Shown: positions 24,787 through 33,608, counted from the first letter of the stretch. The stretch is DNA of 64,000 nucleotides from JAPUEK01 sp963815355 (GCA_963815355.1 CAWFGJ010000006.1:186001-250000), one strand, 5' to 3'. Notes: generated from the sequence alone by a model not told the origin. Translations and numbers: made by a program.

Positions 24787-26156
24787 TTGCGCGCTCCTGT
24801 TATTGCGCCCCAGGGGCCGACGACCGCGCCAAGGTCCCGCGCGGGTTTTGGCCCCAAAGCCATCTCCGGGCGATGGCGCACGTCCATCGACGGTTCTGGC
24901 CCGAACAGGGCCTCACGGGCACCCTGAGCGTCTACCTTGTATTCCCGCTCAAGGAAATCCGCCACATACCGGCGCTTGCGTTCTGACCATGTGGCATAGG
25001 CGGTGTAGAACCGCTCTTTGTGAACGATGAACATCTGCCGCACATCCATCGGCGCAAGCTCTGCCAGCAGCATGTTCACCAGATCCCGGTCCTTGCCCGC
25101 CGCCGCGCGCAGCGTGTAAAAATAGGCCCGGCTTTCCGAGGTGATGCGCGGCCAGTCCCCCGCGCCTTCCACCCAGCGCAACAAGGCCGCAAGCCCGAGG
25201 AACTCTTCGGGCAGCGCATCGCCCAACTGGTAGGCGATCTTGCGCAACTCGGTGCGCCGCGCGTCGCCGATCTCAAGGTTCAGCGCATCCGCCGCTTCAA
25301 CCAGAATGAAATCCATCTTTTGCCGCAACACCGCTGCCGCATCCATCCCGCGCGCCTGCACGATGGGCTCGACCAAGCCGTTGCGCTCCAGCCATTCGGC
25401 GATCTGGTTGCGGCGGCTCAGGTCCATCACCGGCGAAATCGGCATCACCCCAAGGCTTTCGCGCGGCTCCGAGGCGATCACAGCCGGGAACTTCGCGTCT
25501 TGAAACACATAAACCCCGCCGAAATGGCTGGTCCAGAAATTGGGCTGTTGAAAGGTCATTGCGGGCAGGCTGATCGGCACCCGCGTGACATCGCCGGTCT
25601 TCTTGGCCAGCGTGATCATGTCGGCAATCAGCACATCGTCGCGCCAGCCGTCTGGCTCGCTGCGGAACCGGTCGATCAGTACCGCAAGTTTTTCGGCGTC
25701 TGCCACATGGCCGCCAATCGTGTCCGCCTCAACCGTGACCTGTTTCATTTCCAGCAACCGCGCCGGGGTCGACACCTCATAGACCGAGCCTTGCAACTCC
25801 CCCGCCACCGCATCCCGCGCGGTCAGTGCAAAAAGCTGCGGCTCGTTGGCCTCAATGAACTGCTGCAAGATCCCGCGAGAGGTGGAAAAGGTCATGTGCA
25901 ACAAAGGTGCGGTTTTCTGGCTGGTTGTCAGCAGAATGAACTGCCGATTGCAGCCATGCGGGTTCAGGTAAAGATCATCCCCCAACTCATCGCCAATCTC
26001 GGGCGAATACCCCGAGATATCAATGTGAAACTCGGCAAGCTTGGTCGTCTTTCCCGTCAGATGCTTCAGCGCACGGTTATACCGTTCCACCAAAGCGGGC
26101 GAGGAAATCTCCACAAGGTTGCCGAACATAAGGCCGGCGGCGATGAGGCGTTTCAT
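24783..26156 (-). CDS. Operon protein of 457 residues, unknown function (possibly DUF6638)
   Basis: Soluble-looking protein starting MKRLIAAGLMFGNLVEISSPALVERYNRAL. Segments of note: HIDISGYSPEIGDELGDDLY, NPHGCNRQFILL (about 67), MTFSTSRGILQQFIEANE, VPISLPAMTFQQPNFW (about 194), and the basic VHKERFYTAYATWSERKRRYV near the C-terminus. No catalytic motif is recognised and no signal peptide is evident. The start overlaps the upstream membrane gene by ATGA. Such a protein could be the effector or adaptor of the operon's AAA+ ATPase; this is inference from context only. Confidence 0.8.
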   Translation of the reverse strand: MKRLIAAGLMFGNLVEISSPALVERYNRALKHLTGKTTKLAEFHIDISGYSPEIGDELGDDLYLNPHGCNRQFILLTTSQKTAPLLHMTFSTSRGILQQFIEANEPQLFALTARDAVAGELQGSVYEVSTPARLLEMKQVTVEADTIGGHVADAEKLAVLIDRFRSEPDGWRDDVLIADMITLAKKTGDVTRVPISLPAMTFQQPNFWTSHFGGVYVFQDAKFPAVIASEPRESLGVMPISPVMDLSRRNQIAEWLERNGLVEPIVQARGMDAAAVLRQKMDFILVEAADALNLEIGDARRTELRKIAYQLGDALPEEFLGLAALLRWVEGAGDWPRITSESRAYFYTLRAAAGKDRDLVNMLLAELAPMDVRQMFIVHKERFYTAYATWSERKRRYVADFLEREYKVDAQGAREALFGPEPSMDVRHRPEMALGPKPARDLGAVVGPWGAITGARK

Positions 26157-26659
26157 GGGGCCGTCATTCCTATGGTTTTCTTCCGCGGCGCCGAAGCGGG
26201 CAGCCAACGTCGTTGTTCATCGTGAAACTCCACTTCGACCTCGAGGGGCGTCTTCATTGCTGCAACTGGTTCAAGCGCCCTTTCAAAGCGGAAAACGCTA
26301 AAGAACAGCGTAAACAGGGCGAAGGTCCAAATATACGCCGGAATCCAGAGCAAGGCCCCGAAAAGCCAAAAACCGGCGGTCCACGCGAAAGACCCCGCAC
26401 CCCCGCCGACCATGACAACCTGCAGCAACAGGAAAGCCCCCAAAGCCTGCGCTACAAAGCCCATGATCGTCGAACTTGGGCTGGCAAACTTCGGAAAGGC
26501 CGCCAAACCGCCTGTGAGGCAACTGAGCACCGGCAGCGCATAGGCCATCCCGGACCATTTGGGATATGTTGCCGCAACGTCGATAATGACGACAGCCGTC
26601 ACGGCAACCATCACCGCGGCGCCCGAAAGTGCGATGACTATCTGCGCCTTGCGTGTCAC
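26153..26659 (-). CDS. Four-helix membrane protein of unknown function
   Basis: 168 residues from a GTG at 26659 that overlaps the AAA+ gene stop (GTGA). Four hydrophobic segments: VIALSGAAVMVAVTAVVI, MAYALPVLSCLTGGLAAF, GFVAQALGAFLLLQVVMV and FWLFGALLWIPAYIWTFALF. A 35-residue charged tail with EVEVEFHDEQRRW follows. No family recognised. Embedded between the ATPase gene and the 457-residue protein with 4-nt overlaps on both sides, implying production in fixed ratio with them. Confidence 0.8.
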   Translation of the reverse strand: MTRKAQIVIALSGAAVMVAVTAVVIIDVAATYPKWSGMAYALPVLSCLTGGLAAFPKFASPSSTIMGFVAQALGAFLLLQVVMVGGGAGSFAWTAGFWLFGALLWIPAYIWTFALFTLFFSVFRFERALEPVAAMKTPLEVEVEFHDEQRRWLPASAPRKKTIGMTAP

Positions 26660-28581
26660 CCCTTCCCCTCCAGATAGCGCCGCTTTGCCTCTTCCTGCCG
26701 CCCAAAGTCGCGCACCATGCCGGCAATCGCCACTTCGTCCGACTTGTCGGCATAGCGGAACTCGGAATCCGCGTAGCGGTTGATTTCCTGAATGACCATG
26801 TCCACGGTCATCGGGGTCATCAGCCCGCGGATCATCGCCAGCTTGTCGTCATAGGGTTTGAACAGGAACAGGTCGGGGTTTTCCATCCACTCATCGGGCA
26901 ATTCGAAATCCATCGCCCGCACCTTCACCGCATCGGTGATGTTCTTGATCGCGCGCCCGGTAAAGCGGTCATCGGCCTCTTGGATCGCCTTAAGGTAGGC
27001 GCCCAGCTTGGCAATCGTATCCAGCCGCCCGATCTCGCCCTGCACGCGGTCCCAGACGCGCAAGAGCCCGTCCTCATGCGGCTTGGCATAGCCTTCAAAG
27101 CTGGCAGTCACGGCCTTTTTGATTTCCTGCGCGGCGAACAACTGATGATCCCCGACCGGGATCGAATGGTTCTTGCCCAAAAGCAGCGCCAGAATGTCGA
27201 TGTAGTCGTCGCGGCTCTGCGGACCGTCCACCAAGAACCGCGCCCCGGCCCTCTGGCGCAAGGCATCGTCCACATTTTCAGGATAGTTGGAAAACATCCC
27301 AAAGGTGCAGTTGCCCCGCACGACGGTATTGGCCCCGGCAAAGGCCCCCATGAACACCGCCGTCACCTCTTGTTGCCCAGCCGAAGACTGCCGGTCCCCG
27401 CGCTTGCCCGCCACTTGGTCGATGTCGTCAATGGTTCCGAACCCGATCACGCCGGGGTCAAGAACCTGATCGATGAACGCTTTGGCATTCTGCCCGGATT
27501 TGCCCTGATAGCTGTCAATCTGGTCGATGGAAAAGTTCTGATAGCGAAAAGGATAACCCGCCACCTTGCAGTAATCGTTCAACAATCCCGCCATCATCTG
27601 GATCAGCGTGGTCTTTCCGGTGCCCGGCTTGCCGTCGCCCATGAACGTAAAGATAAAGCCCCCCAACTCGGCAAACGGGTTTAGTTTGCGGTCGAAATCA
27701 TAGGCCATCAACATCTTGGCCAGACGCAGGCTTTGGTATTTGGCGATATGGTTGCCGACCACATCGGTGGGTTTCTTGAACTGCATGGTCAGCGCGCCGC
27801 CCTTGGTCGCACGGGCGGGTTTGAACCCGGCAATGGCCAGACCGTCGGCCTCTACCTTCCAACTGGCGGCGGTAAAGGCCTCCAGCCGGGGGGCGGTCTG
27901 GGCGCGCAGTGCCACCTTGTCCATAAGCGCCTCGCAAAAGGCGGCGATCACGGCGATCAGGCGCGGCTCTTCACTGGCCAGCGCTCCGATGTCTTGATCC
28001 AGCTCCCAAAGCGCGCCTTGCAGGGCAAGGGGGGCGTTATCGGTCAACACCTCTTCCACCGCGCCGATTTCCACTGTTGCCGCCCCCAGATGCGGGGCCA
28101 GCAGAAACGCCGTGGCGTTGGCAAAGGTGTAAAGGCTCAGCAAGGCCTCGGCACTTAACAGTTCGGTAAACTCCGCCCGCTTAAGGTCTGGCAAGCGGCC
28201 CTCAAGATTGGCCTTCTTCAACTCGCCCAAACCAGACTGCGCGGCAAACGCCTCAGCCGTTGCCAAGGCGATCGCCAGCCCGCGGCGCAAAGCGTTCAGC
28301 GCCGAGGACTGAAGCGGCGACAAAAGCCCGTCGCCTGTCGCCTCCACCCGCTCCATCAGCCGCACGCCGCCGGGCCGCGCGGTCGAGCGGGTCACCAATC
28401 CGGGCGTGGTCGAGCGAAACCGTGGCCGCGTGCCGATGCCGGGCGATCGTTCGACCTGCGCGGCCTCAACGGCTTTGGCCAGCCGGGGGGCATGGTCAAA
28501 CCCGGTCAGCAGCGCCAAGGCCGGCTCATACTGCGCGCGGATCGTTTCTTCGCGCAGCTCCATCGTGTCCCGCGTGCTCAT
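26656..28581 (-). CDS. AAA+ family ATPase
   Basis: 641 residues from the ATG at 28581 (GGAGA ribosome site). The first 300 residues are a helical domain of unknown kind. The ATPase module shows Walker A MGDGKPGTGKTT (about 332-343), a substrate-loop-like NFSIDQIDSYQGKSGQNAK, Walker B IGFGTIDDIDQVAGKRGD (about 386-403), sensor-1 GMFSNYPENVD and an arginine-finger-like ALRQRAGARF (about 445). It resembles classic AAA proteins, which remodel protein complexes or membrane assemblies. It has no protease domain. It is the central enzyme of the eight-gene operon. Confidence 0.88.
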   Translation of the reverse strand: MSTRDTMELREETIRAQYEPALALLTGFDHAPRLAKAVEAAQVERSPGIGTRPRFRSTTPGLVTRSTARPGGVRLMERVEATGDGLLSPLQSSALNALRRGLAIALATAEAFAAQSGLGELKKANLEGRLPDLKRAEFTELLSAEALLSLYTFANATAFLLAPHLGAATVEIGAVEEVLTDNAPLALQGALWELDQDIGALASEEPRLIAVIAAFCEALMDKVALRAQTAPRLEAFTAASWKVEADGLAIAGFKPARATKGGALTMQFKKPTDVVGNHIAKYQSLRLAKMLMAYDFDRKLNPFAELGGFIFTFMGDGKPGTGKTTLIQMMAGLLNDYCKVAGYPFRYQNFSIDQIDSYQGKSGQNAKAFIDQVLDPGVIGFGTIDDIDQVAGKRGDRQSSAGQQEVTAVFMGAFAGANTVVRGNCTFGMFSNYPENVDDALRQRAGARFLVDGPQSRDDYIDILALLLGKNHSIPVGDHQLFAAQEIKKAVTASFEGYAKPHEDGLLRVWDRVQGEIGRLDTIAKLGAYLKAIQEADDRFTGRAIKNITDAVKVRAMDFELPDEWMENPDLFLFKPYDDKLAMIRGLMTPMTVDMVIQEINRYADSEFRYADKSDEVAIAGMVRDFGRQEEAKRRYLEGKG

Positions 28582-28606
28582 CGCTTTTCTCTCCAACACA
28601 AGCCCA

Positions 28607-29734
28607 TCAGCGCGCCGCCATGATCTGGCCACCCGCCCCGACCACAAACTTACGCAAATCGCGCAGCCCCGGTTGGTTCAGTTCCGTCAGTGCCTGAAAC
28701 GGCAGTTCTGGCAACACCACCATCTGCTCGGTGCGGGTGGTGCCGGTATCGACGCCCCGGAACGGGTCCAGCTTCCAGATTTGCCGGGTCGCGGTTGAGA
28801 ACCAACCCTCTTTCACCTCTTCTTCGCGGTCTGACACCAGATCCTCAACGGTCCAGACCAGCGCCCAATCATCGCCATCCGGTGCATTGGCGGCCGCCAG
28901 GACCTGCGAGATCGGCCCCGATTGCAGCGTGAAATCCTGACTGTGCATCGGGCCAAGCGTGATCCGGCGCAGTCGCTTGGGGTGGAGCGCCTCAAAGTCC
29001 TTGTCGGCCCCTTGCGCGATGGTCAAAAGCTTTAGCCCCGTCAGCGATTGCGCCATCAAATGCGCCTGCACCAAAGGCCAGCGGCGGTCGTCATTGGGCA
29101 AAGGCTTTTTGCCGCTGTCCTCCACGTCCATAAGATAGATGATCGGCAAATTGATCTGCGTGTCGAACACCGCCCAATGGATCAGGAAATGCTTGCGCAC
29201 TGCCCCATCGCGGGTCACGTCCTCAATCCATTGCACGTCCGGGTCGTTGCGGGCCCAAAAGATGCTGCCCGCGGCCAATGCCTCATAATAGAGCCGCTGG
29301 CTAAGCGCGAATTGCAACTGCAAGGGCACCGCCAGATCGCGCAGGATCTGCCGCACCATCCGGTCTTTCAGCTCAACCTCCGACGCCATGCCGCCCAGAT
29401 GCTTGGCGACCTGTGCCGCATCCATCGCCATGACCATCAGTTCTTGCGCGACCGGAAATCCGCTTTCATGCCGGTCAAAGGTCAACCGGGCCGAGCCATC
29501 TGCCCGCCCCGTCATCAGATATTTGTAGTTCAGAGCCCGAAAGGTGCCGGTCAGCGCGGCCAGATAGCGGCCCAGAATGCGCGCCTCGGTCCGGGTCAGC
29601 CGTCCTTCGGCCTCTACCTCGCCTGCCACACGCAACAGATGTCCGGTGATCCGTTCAAACTTGGCGAAATAGCGCCGCGCCGTCAGCGGATCGTATAGCT
29701 CTTGGTGATCGTCGGTCAGGGGTGTCTCAGGCAT
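28607..29734 (-). CDS. Operon protein of 375 residues, unknown function
   Basis: Starts MPETPLTDDHQELYDPLTARRYFAKF. No membrane helix or signal peptide. The N-half is helical and charged (FERITGHLLRVAGEVEAEGR, MVMAMDAAQVAKHLGG); the C-half has HFLIHWAVFDTQINLPIIYLMDVEDS (about 183), QSLTGLKLLTIAQGADKDFEALHPKR and PFRGVDTGTTRTEQMVVLPEL. No family motif recognised. It overlaps the preceding small membrane gene by 8 nt and is followed after 25 bp by the AAA+ gene. Possibly a soluble adaptor for the ATPase, by context alone. Confidence 0.8.
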   Translation of the reverse strand: MPETPLTDDHQELYDPLTARRYFAKFERITGHLLRVAGEVEAEGRLTRTEARILGRYLAALTGTFRALNYKYLMTGRADGSARLTFDRHESGFPVAQELMVMAMDAAQVAKHLGGMASEVELKDRMVRQILRDLAVPLQLQFALSQRLYYEALAAGSIFWARNDPDVQWIEDVTRDGAVRKHFLIHWAVFDTQINLPIIYLMDVEDSGKKPLPNDDRRWPLVQAHLMAQSLTGLKLLTIAQGADKDFEALHPKRLRRITLGPMHSQDFTLQSGPISQVLAAANAPDGDDWALVWTVEDLVSDREEEVKEGWFSTATRQIWKLDPFRGVDTGTTRTEQMVVLPELPFQALTELNQPGLRDLRKFVVGAGGQIMAAR

Positions 29735-30047
29735 CGCGATCTTCGCCTTCCGGGGTCAGCCAAAGCCAAAATCGCAGCGGGGCTGTCCCTCCGACGCGCC
29801 GGTAAGACGGAAACTGATCCGAATACCAATGGTAGGCTTTTTTCTGCAACGGCCGGGCAAAGCCGCCAAAGACCAACAGAACCGAGGCCAGCCCGATCAA
29901 CAGCAAAAGGCCCGCGTCGAACACCACCTTAACCGCGGCCTGCGCCGGTTCAGACAGCAAGGCATGCGTGCCCAAGAGCAAGGCGATACTTGCAACCAGA
30001 TAAAGCCCCGCCCTTCGGGCCCACGTGACTTGCTGCCGAAAGGTCAT
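29727..30047 (-). CDS. Small two-helix membrane protein of unknown function
   Basis: 106 residues. Helix 1 at about 13-32 (AGLYLVASIALLLGTHALL), helix 2 at about 42-62 (VFDAGLLLLIGLASVLLVFG), then a cytoplasmic tail with QKKAYHWYSDQFPSYRRVG. It overlaps the upstream coiled-coil gene by ATGA and the downstream gene by 8 nt. No family recognised; one of several small membrane components of the same operon. Confidence 0.75.
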   Translation of the reverse strand: MTFRQQVTWARRAGLYLVASIALLLGTHALLSEPAQAAVKVVFDAGLLLLIGLASVLLVFGGFARPLQKKAYHWYSDQFPSYRRVGGTAPLRFWLWLTPEGEDRDA

Positions 30048-31117
30048 TCGCCATACGCGTTCTTGTCGTGTTTCTCGACAATCTTGGCAAAGCGGCGGGC
30101 AAAGCGTTCGTCCGCCTTGGCTTTTTGCTCAAGGATCTGGCGGGCAAAAACCATGTGCCCCTCATGCGCTTCCAGCATGTCGGCCATCTTGTCATTGGTG
30201 GCCGCCCCGATCGCGGCCATCGCCGCCTGCGCCTCTTGGTCCGTCTTCACCCCGATCTCGTTGATCCGGTGGGCAACATCCTGTTGCTGCGCGGTCTTGA
30301 GGCTGGAGGTCAGCGCATCATACAGCACCACCCGCTGCTTGGTGTCGGTCTGCAGCTTGTTGATCAGCACCAACTGGGTTGCGGCCTGATTGGTCAGGCT
30401 GTCGACCCACGTCTTGCCCTTTTCGATATAGCGCTCAAGCGTCTGGCTTTTGGCCAGTTGCACCTGTTCGTCCTGCACCAGCCCGTTGTAGCGCGCGTTC
30501 AGGCTTGCCAGTTCGGTTTCCAGCTTTGTGCGGGCCGAGGCGTCTTGCTCGACACTGATCTTGTTTTCCAACTCAATGATCTTTGGGTCCAGTGCCGCCA
30601 CTTCGGTGCGCACGGCCTCCAACGCCCCAACAGTGGCTTCCCGCTCGCTCAGCGTCTCACCAAGGTTGTTTTCCACCCGCGCCTTTTGGGTGTTCAGCAG
30701 ATCCAACTGCCCCTGCAGCAACTTCACGATCACATCCGACTTGCCGATCAGATCCTGCAACTTGTCGTCGATCGACGCCGAGCGCAGGCGCTCCTGGCGC
30801 ATCGATTCAGACTTGCCGCTGGAGAACATGCCGATAAAGCTCTCCATCCCGGTTTTCGACCGCATCTCGTCGAAATCCTTAGAGAACCCCGCCGTCACAT
30901 CATCCAGCCCCATGATCAGTTCCGCGATGTTCGCGTTCATCAGATCGGTGTGCTTGTGAACATCGGCCAGAGTGGCGTTTTCGATGTCGATGGCGGCCTC
31001 ACCGGCATCAAGCCGGCCGCGCGCGGCTTCCATCCTTCCGGTGATCTCGGAAATCTTTGCCTGTGCTGTGGCAACTTGCTTTTGGCTTTCCTGAATCTGT
31101 GCGTCGAAATCGGCCAT
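30044..31117 (-). CDS. Long coiled-coil protein heading the unknown operon (TelA-like pattern, unproven)
   Basis: 357 residues from the ATG at 31117 (MADFDAQIQESQKQVATAQAK). Almost entirely heptad-rich alpha helix: residues 1-60, 130-230 (LLNTQKARVENNLGETLSER, TKLETELASLNARYNGL) and 250-345. A non-coil hinge MESFIGMFSSGKSESMRQERL sits at about 90. No signal peptide. The overall layout (helical bundle with a segment LQDLIGKSDVIVKLLQGQLD) loosely recalls TelA/toxic-anion-resistance proteins, but this is a weak impression. First gene of the operon; a 7-8-7 inverted repeat lies 20 bp upstream. Confidence 0.8.
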   Translation of the reverse strand: MADFDAQIQESQKQVATAQAKISEITGRMEAARGRLDAGEAAIDIENATLADVHKHTDLMNANIAELIMGLDDVTAGFSKDFDEMRSKTGMESFIGMFSSGKSESMRQERLRSASIDDKLQDLIGKSDVIVKLLQGQLDLLNTQKARVENNLGETLSEREATVGALEAVRTEVAALDPKIIELENKISVEQDASARTKLETELASLNARYNGLVQDEQVQLAKSQTLERYIEKGKTWVDSLTNQAATQLVLINKLQTDTKQRVVLYDALTSSLKTAQQQDVAHRINEIGVKTDQEAQAAMAAIGAATNDKMADMLEAHEGHMVFARQILEQKAKADERFARRFAKIVEKHDKNAYGE

Positions 31118-31136
31118 TTGGCGCCCCCATGGAATG

Positions 31137-31158
31137 ACATTCACCAGTTAATGAATGT
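31137..31158. promoter_or_regulatory. Candidate operator before the eight-gene operon
   Basis: ACATTCA, spacer CCAGTTAA, TGAATGT: a perfect 7-bp inverted repeat with an 8-nt spacer, 20 bp before the first gene of the minus-strand operon. Position and symmetry fit a repressor or activator site; the protein that binds is not known. Confidence 0.4.
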
Positions 31159-31230
31159 TACGCTCAATTACATCCCCCCACCCGGGAAAATCGGAATCCC
31201 GCAACGCCTGACGCGCGGCACTCTGACCCG

Positions 31231-31370
31231 ATGAGTGATCCTGCTATCCTTGCCGAAGTCACTGCCCGTCGCCAAGACCTTATCGGCCCGACGGGGGATT
31301 TGATCCGCATACCCATGCCAAACCAGCAGGGGGCGAACGCCCACGGCATCGCCTATGGTCCAAATAGCGC
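31231..31370 (+). pseudogene. Remnant of an M20-family deacylase/desuccinylase gene
   Basis: Plus-strand frame MSDPAILAEVTARRQDLIG followed by TGDLIRIPMPNQQGANAHGI. This reads like the N-terminus of ArgE/DapE/carboxypeptidase-type M20 enzymes, where ARRxDLIxLxxDLIRIPTxNPPG is usual. Similarity fades after about 45 codons and the frame runs antisense into panC, so no metal-binding residues remain. Judged a truncated relic; the exact 3' limit is uncertain. Confidence 0.45.
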
Positions 31371-31427
31371 ATCTAGCACTGCGGGTTTTCTTGCCTGCGT
31401 TGGCACTGCCGCCCAAATCGATCGGAA

Positions 31428-32273
31428 TTACACCGGGATATTGTCGATCAACCGCACGCCACCCAGCCAAGCCGCCGCCAGCAGCCGCAGAGTGCGCTCT
31501 GACACCGAAGCCCCCGCCTCGGCAGTGCTTAGGGTAGAGGCATCGCGCAACTCGATATACTCAATCCGCTCAAAACCGGCGGCCAGTATCTCGGCAATGC
31601 AATCCGCAAGCGCGCCCTCTTTGCCCACCCGAACGCCTGCCGCCGCCCGCATCATCGCCGCGTAAAGTGCTGGGGCCTTCGCCCGCGTCCCTTCTGCCAG
31701 CCGCGCATTGCGCGACGACATGGCCAGCCCGTCCGCCTCGCGGATCGTTTCGCAGCCGACGATCCAGACGGGCATGTTCAAATCCCGCACCAATCGCTTG
31801 ACCACCTGCAACTGCTGCCAGTCCTTTTGCCCAAAGTAGGCCCGGTCCGCCATTGTCATCCCAAAGAGCTTGGCAACCACCGTCGCCACCCCGTCAAAAT
31901 GACCCGGACGCAGCATCCCTTCCAAAGGCTCGGCCACGCCGGCCACTGAAACCGTCGTTGCAAAGCCCGGCGGATAAACCTCTTCGGGGGCAGGCGCAAA
32001 GATCACGTCCACCCCGGCGACCCGCAGTAAGGCCGCGTCAGACTCTTCGGTCCGGGGGTATTTTGTCAGATCATCCGGGTTGTTGAACTGCTTGGGGTTC
32101 ACAAAGATGGTCACGATCACCCGGTCACATTCGGCCAATGCCGCGCGGACGAGGCTCAGGTGCCCGTCATGCAGCGCACCCATCGTCGGCACCACGCCGA
32201 CAATCCCGCCAGCCGCTTTCCAGCCGCGCACCACGGGGCGCAGCTCTGTCACCCGCCGAATGATATCCGTCAC
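31428..32273 (-). CDS. panC: Pantoate--beta-alanine ligase (pantothenate synthetase)
   Basis: 281 residues from a GTG at 32273 that overlaps the panB stop (GTGA). HIGH-type motif PTMGALHDGHLSLVRAA (about 29-45), IFVNPKQFNNPDDLTKYPRT (about 57), the pantoate-binding VATVVAKLFGMT (about 125), FGQKDWQQL (about 142) and the KMSKS-like MSSRNARLAEG (about 180). Condenses pantoate with beta-alanine using ATP. Operon with panB. Confidence 0.96.
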   Translation of the reverse strand: MTDIIRRVTELRPVVRGWKAAGGIVGVVPTMGALHDGHLSLVRAALAECDRVIVTIFVNPKQFNNPDDLTKYPRTEESDAALLRVAGVDVIFAPAPEEVYPPGFATTVSVAGVAEPLEGMLRPGHFDGVATVVAKLFGMTMADRAYFGQKDWQQLQVVKRLVRDLNMPVWIVGCETIREADGLAMSSRNARLAEGTRAKAPALYAAMMRAAAGVRVGKEGALADCIAEILAAGFERIEYIELRDASTLSTAEAGASVSERTLRLLAAAWLGGVRLIDNIPV

Positions 32274-33106
32274 GGCTTTGGCCCCTTTGCCAGCACATCG
32301 GCGAACCCGTGCTCGGCTGCGGGAAAGCGCCGGGCGCGCACGTCGGCGGCATAGGCGGCAATCGCCTCCGAGGCCAGCTGCCCCAACTCGGCATAGCGTT
32401 TGACGAATTTCGGGCGGAAGTCTGTGAACAGCCCCAGCATGTCATCCACCACCAACACCTGCCCATCGCAGCGCAACCCCGCGCCAATGCCGATGGTCGG
32501 GATCGCCAACGCGTCGGTGATCCGTCCGGCCAGACCTTCGGGCACCTTTTCCAACACGACCGCGAACGCCCCCGCCGCCTCGACGCTGCGCGCGTCTTCC
32601 ATCACACGCGCGGCCTCACCATCGCGGCCCACCACCTTATAGCCGCCCAACGTATTGACCGCCTGAGGTGTCAGCCCAATGTGCGCCATCACCGGCACCC
32701 CGCGCGTCGTCAGAAAGCTGATCGTCTCGGCCATATGTGCGCCGCCTTCCAACTTGACGGCAGGTGCTCCGGTTTCCGCCATCAACCGCGCGGCGTTGCG
32801 AAAGGCCTGCTGAGGGCTTTCCTCATAGCTGCCAAACGGCATATCAATCACCACCATCGACTTGGCGGCCCCCCGCATGACCGCCTTGCCGTGCAAAAGC
32901 ATCATCTCCATTGTCACGCCCAGCGTTGACGGCAATCCGTGCAACACCATGCCCAGAGAATCGCCAACCAGCGTGATGTCACAATGGGCATCCACCAAAC
33001 GCGCGACGGGCGTTGTATAGGCGGTAAGCACCACCAAGGGCTGACCACCCTTGCGGGCACGGATATCGGGCGGCAAAATCGCACGAACAGGGGACGTGGC
33101 ACTCAT
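32270..33106 (-). CDS. panB: 3-methyl-2-oxobutanoate hydroxymethyltransferase
   Basis: 278 residues from the ATG at 33106 (MSATSPVRAILPPDIRARKG). Landmarks: VLTAYTTPVARLVDAHCDI (about 29), VGDSLGMVLHG (about 51) with metal ligands, DMPFGSYEES (about 87), AHIGLTPQAVNTLGGYKVVGR (about 139, split by the family's Gln-rich loop), EKVPEGLA and PTIGIGAG (about 204). Adds a hydroxymethyl group from methylene-THF to ketoisovalerate, first committed step of pantothenate synthesis. Confidence 0.96.
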   Translation of the reverse strand: MSATSPVRAILPPDIRARKGGQPLVVLTAYTTPVARLVDAHCDITLVGDSLGMVLHGLPSTLGVTMEMMLLHGKAVMRGAAKSMVVIDMPFGSYEESPQQAFRNAARLMAETGAPAVKLEGGAHMAETISFLTTRGVPVMAHIGLTPQAVNTLGGYKVVGRDGEAARVMEDARSVEAAGAFAVVLEKVPEGLAGRITDALAIPTIGIGAGLRCDGQVLVVDDMLGLFTDFRPKFVKRYAELGQLASEAIAAYAADVRARRFPAAEHGFADVLAKGPKP

Positions 33107-33266
33107 CTTGCGCAAACTCCGGGCCAAGGGGAGGGTTCTTGCCCGATATAGAGGCATAGCTGCGCCGCAACCGCAAGATAGTTACGCCGCAACGCAGCGC
33201 CCCGCGCCCCTTGACCCACCGCCTGACACGTGCCGATTATTCTACCAAACCCCAAAGGAGCACCCC

Positions 33267-33608
33267 ATGACCCATCTGGAGCGCATCACGCTTGACGGCA
33301 TCACCCCCGAAGTTGCACGCCCCGATGCCGCCAAGGTGCTTTCCGGCGATCCGATCCATATCACGTGGAACCGCGAAGACCGGAACGGGCTTTACTGCGG
33401 CGTCTGGCAATCAACGCCCGGAAAGTGGCGGATTTCCTATGCCGAGTGGGAATACGTCTACATTCACTCTGGCCACTCGATCCTGACGGATGAAAAGGGA
33501 ACGGCCACCCACTTGAAGGCGGGTGACCGTTTTATCATTCGTCCGGGCTACGTTGGCACTTGGGAGGTTATTGAAACCACCCTCAAGGACTACGTTATCC
33601 TGTCGTAG
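33267..33608 (+). CDS. Small cupin protein (cupin_3/DUF861-like)
   Basis: 113 residues; AAAGGAG 7 nt before the ATG fixes the start. A single cupin barrel: GLYCGVWQSTPGKWRISYAEWEYVYI then HSGHSILTDEKG and HLKAGDRFIIRPGYVGTWEV. The pattern (W before SYAEWE, GD-F-I-PG-GTWEV) matches the DUF861/ureidoglycine-aminohydrolase-like cupin_3 group. Substrate unknown. Its 3' end overlaps the convergent L,D-transpeptidase gene by 14 bp. Confidence 0.85.
   Translation: MTHLERITLDGITPEVARPDAAKVLSGDPIHITWNREDRNGLYCGVWQSTPGKWRISYAEWEYVYIHSGHSILTDEKGTATHLKAGDRFIIRPGYVGTWEVIETTLKDYVILS

Larger units (their letters stand above)
31118..31427. other. Region upstream of the unknown operon
   Basis: 310 bp between the first operon gene and the panC stop. 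It contains the inverted repeat at 31137-31158, must contain the operon promoter, and on the plus strand holds a fragment resembling the start of an M20 peptidase gene (31231-31370). Confidence 0.6.
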
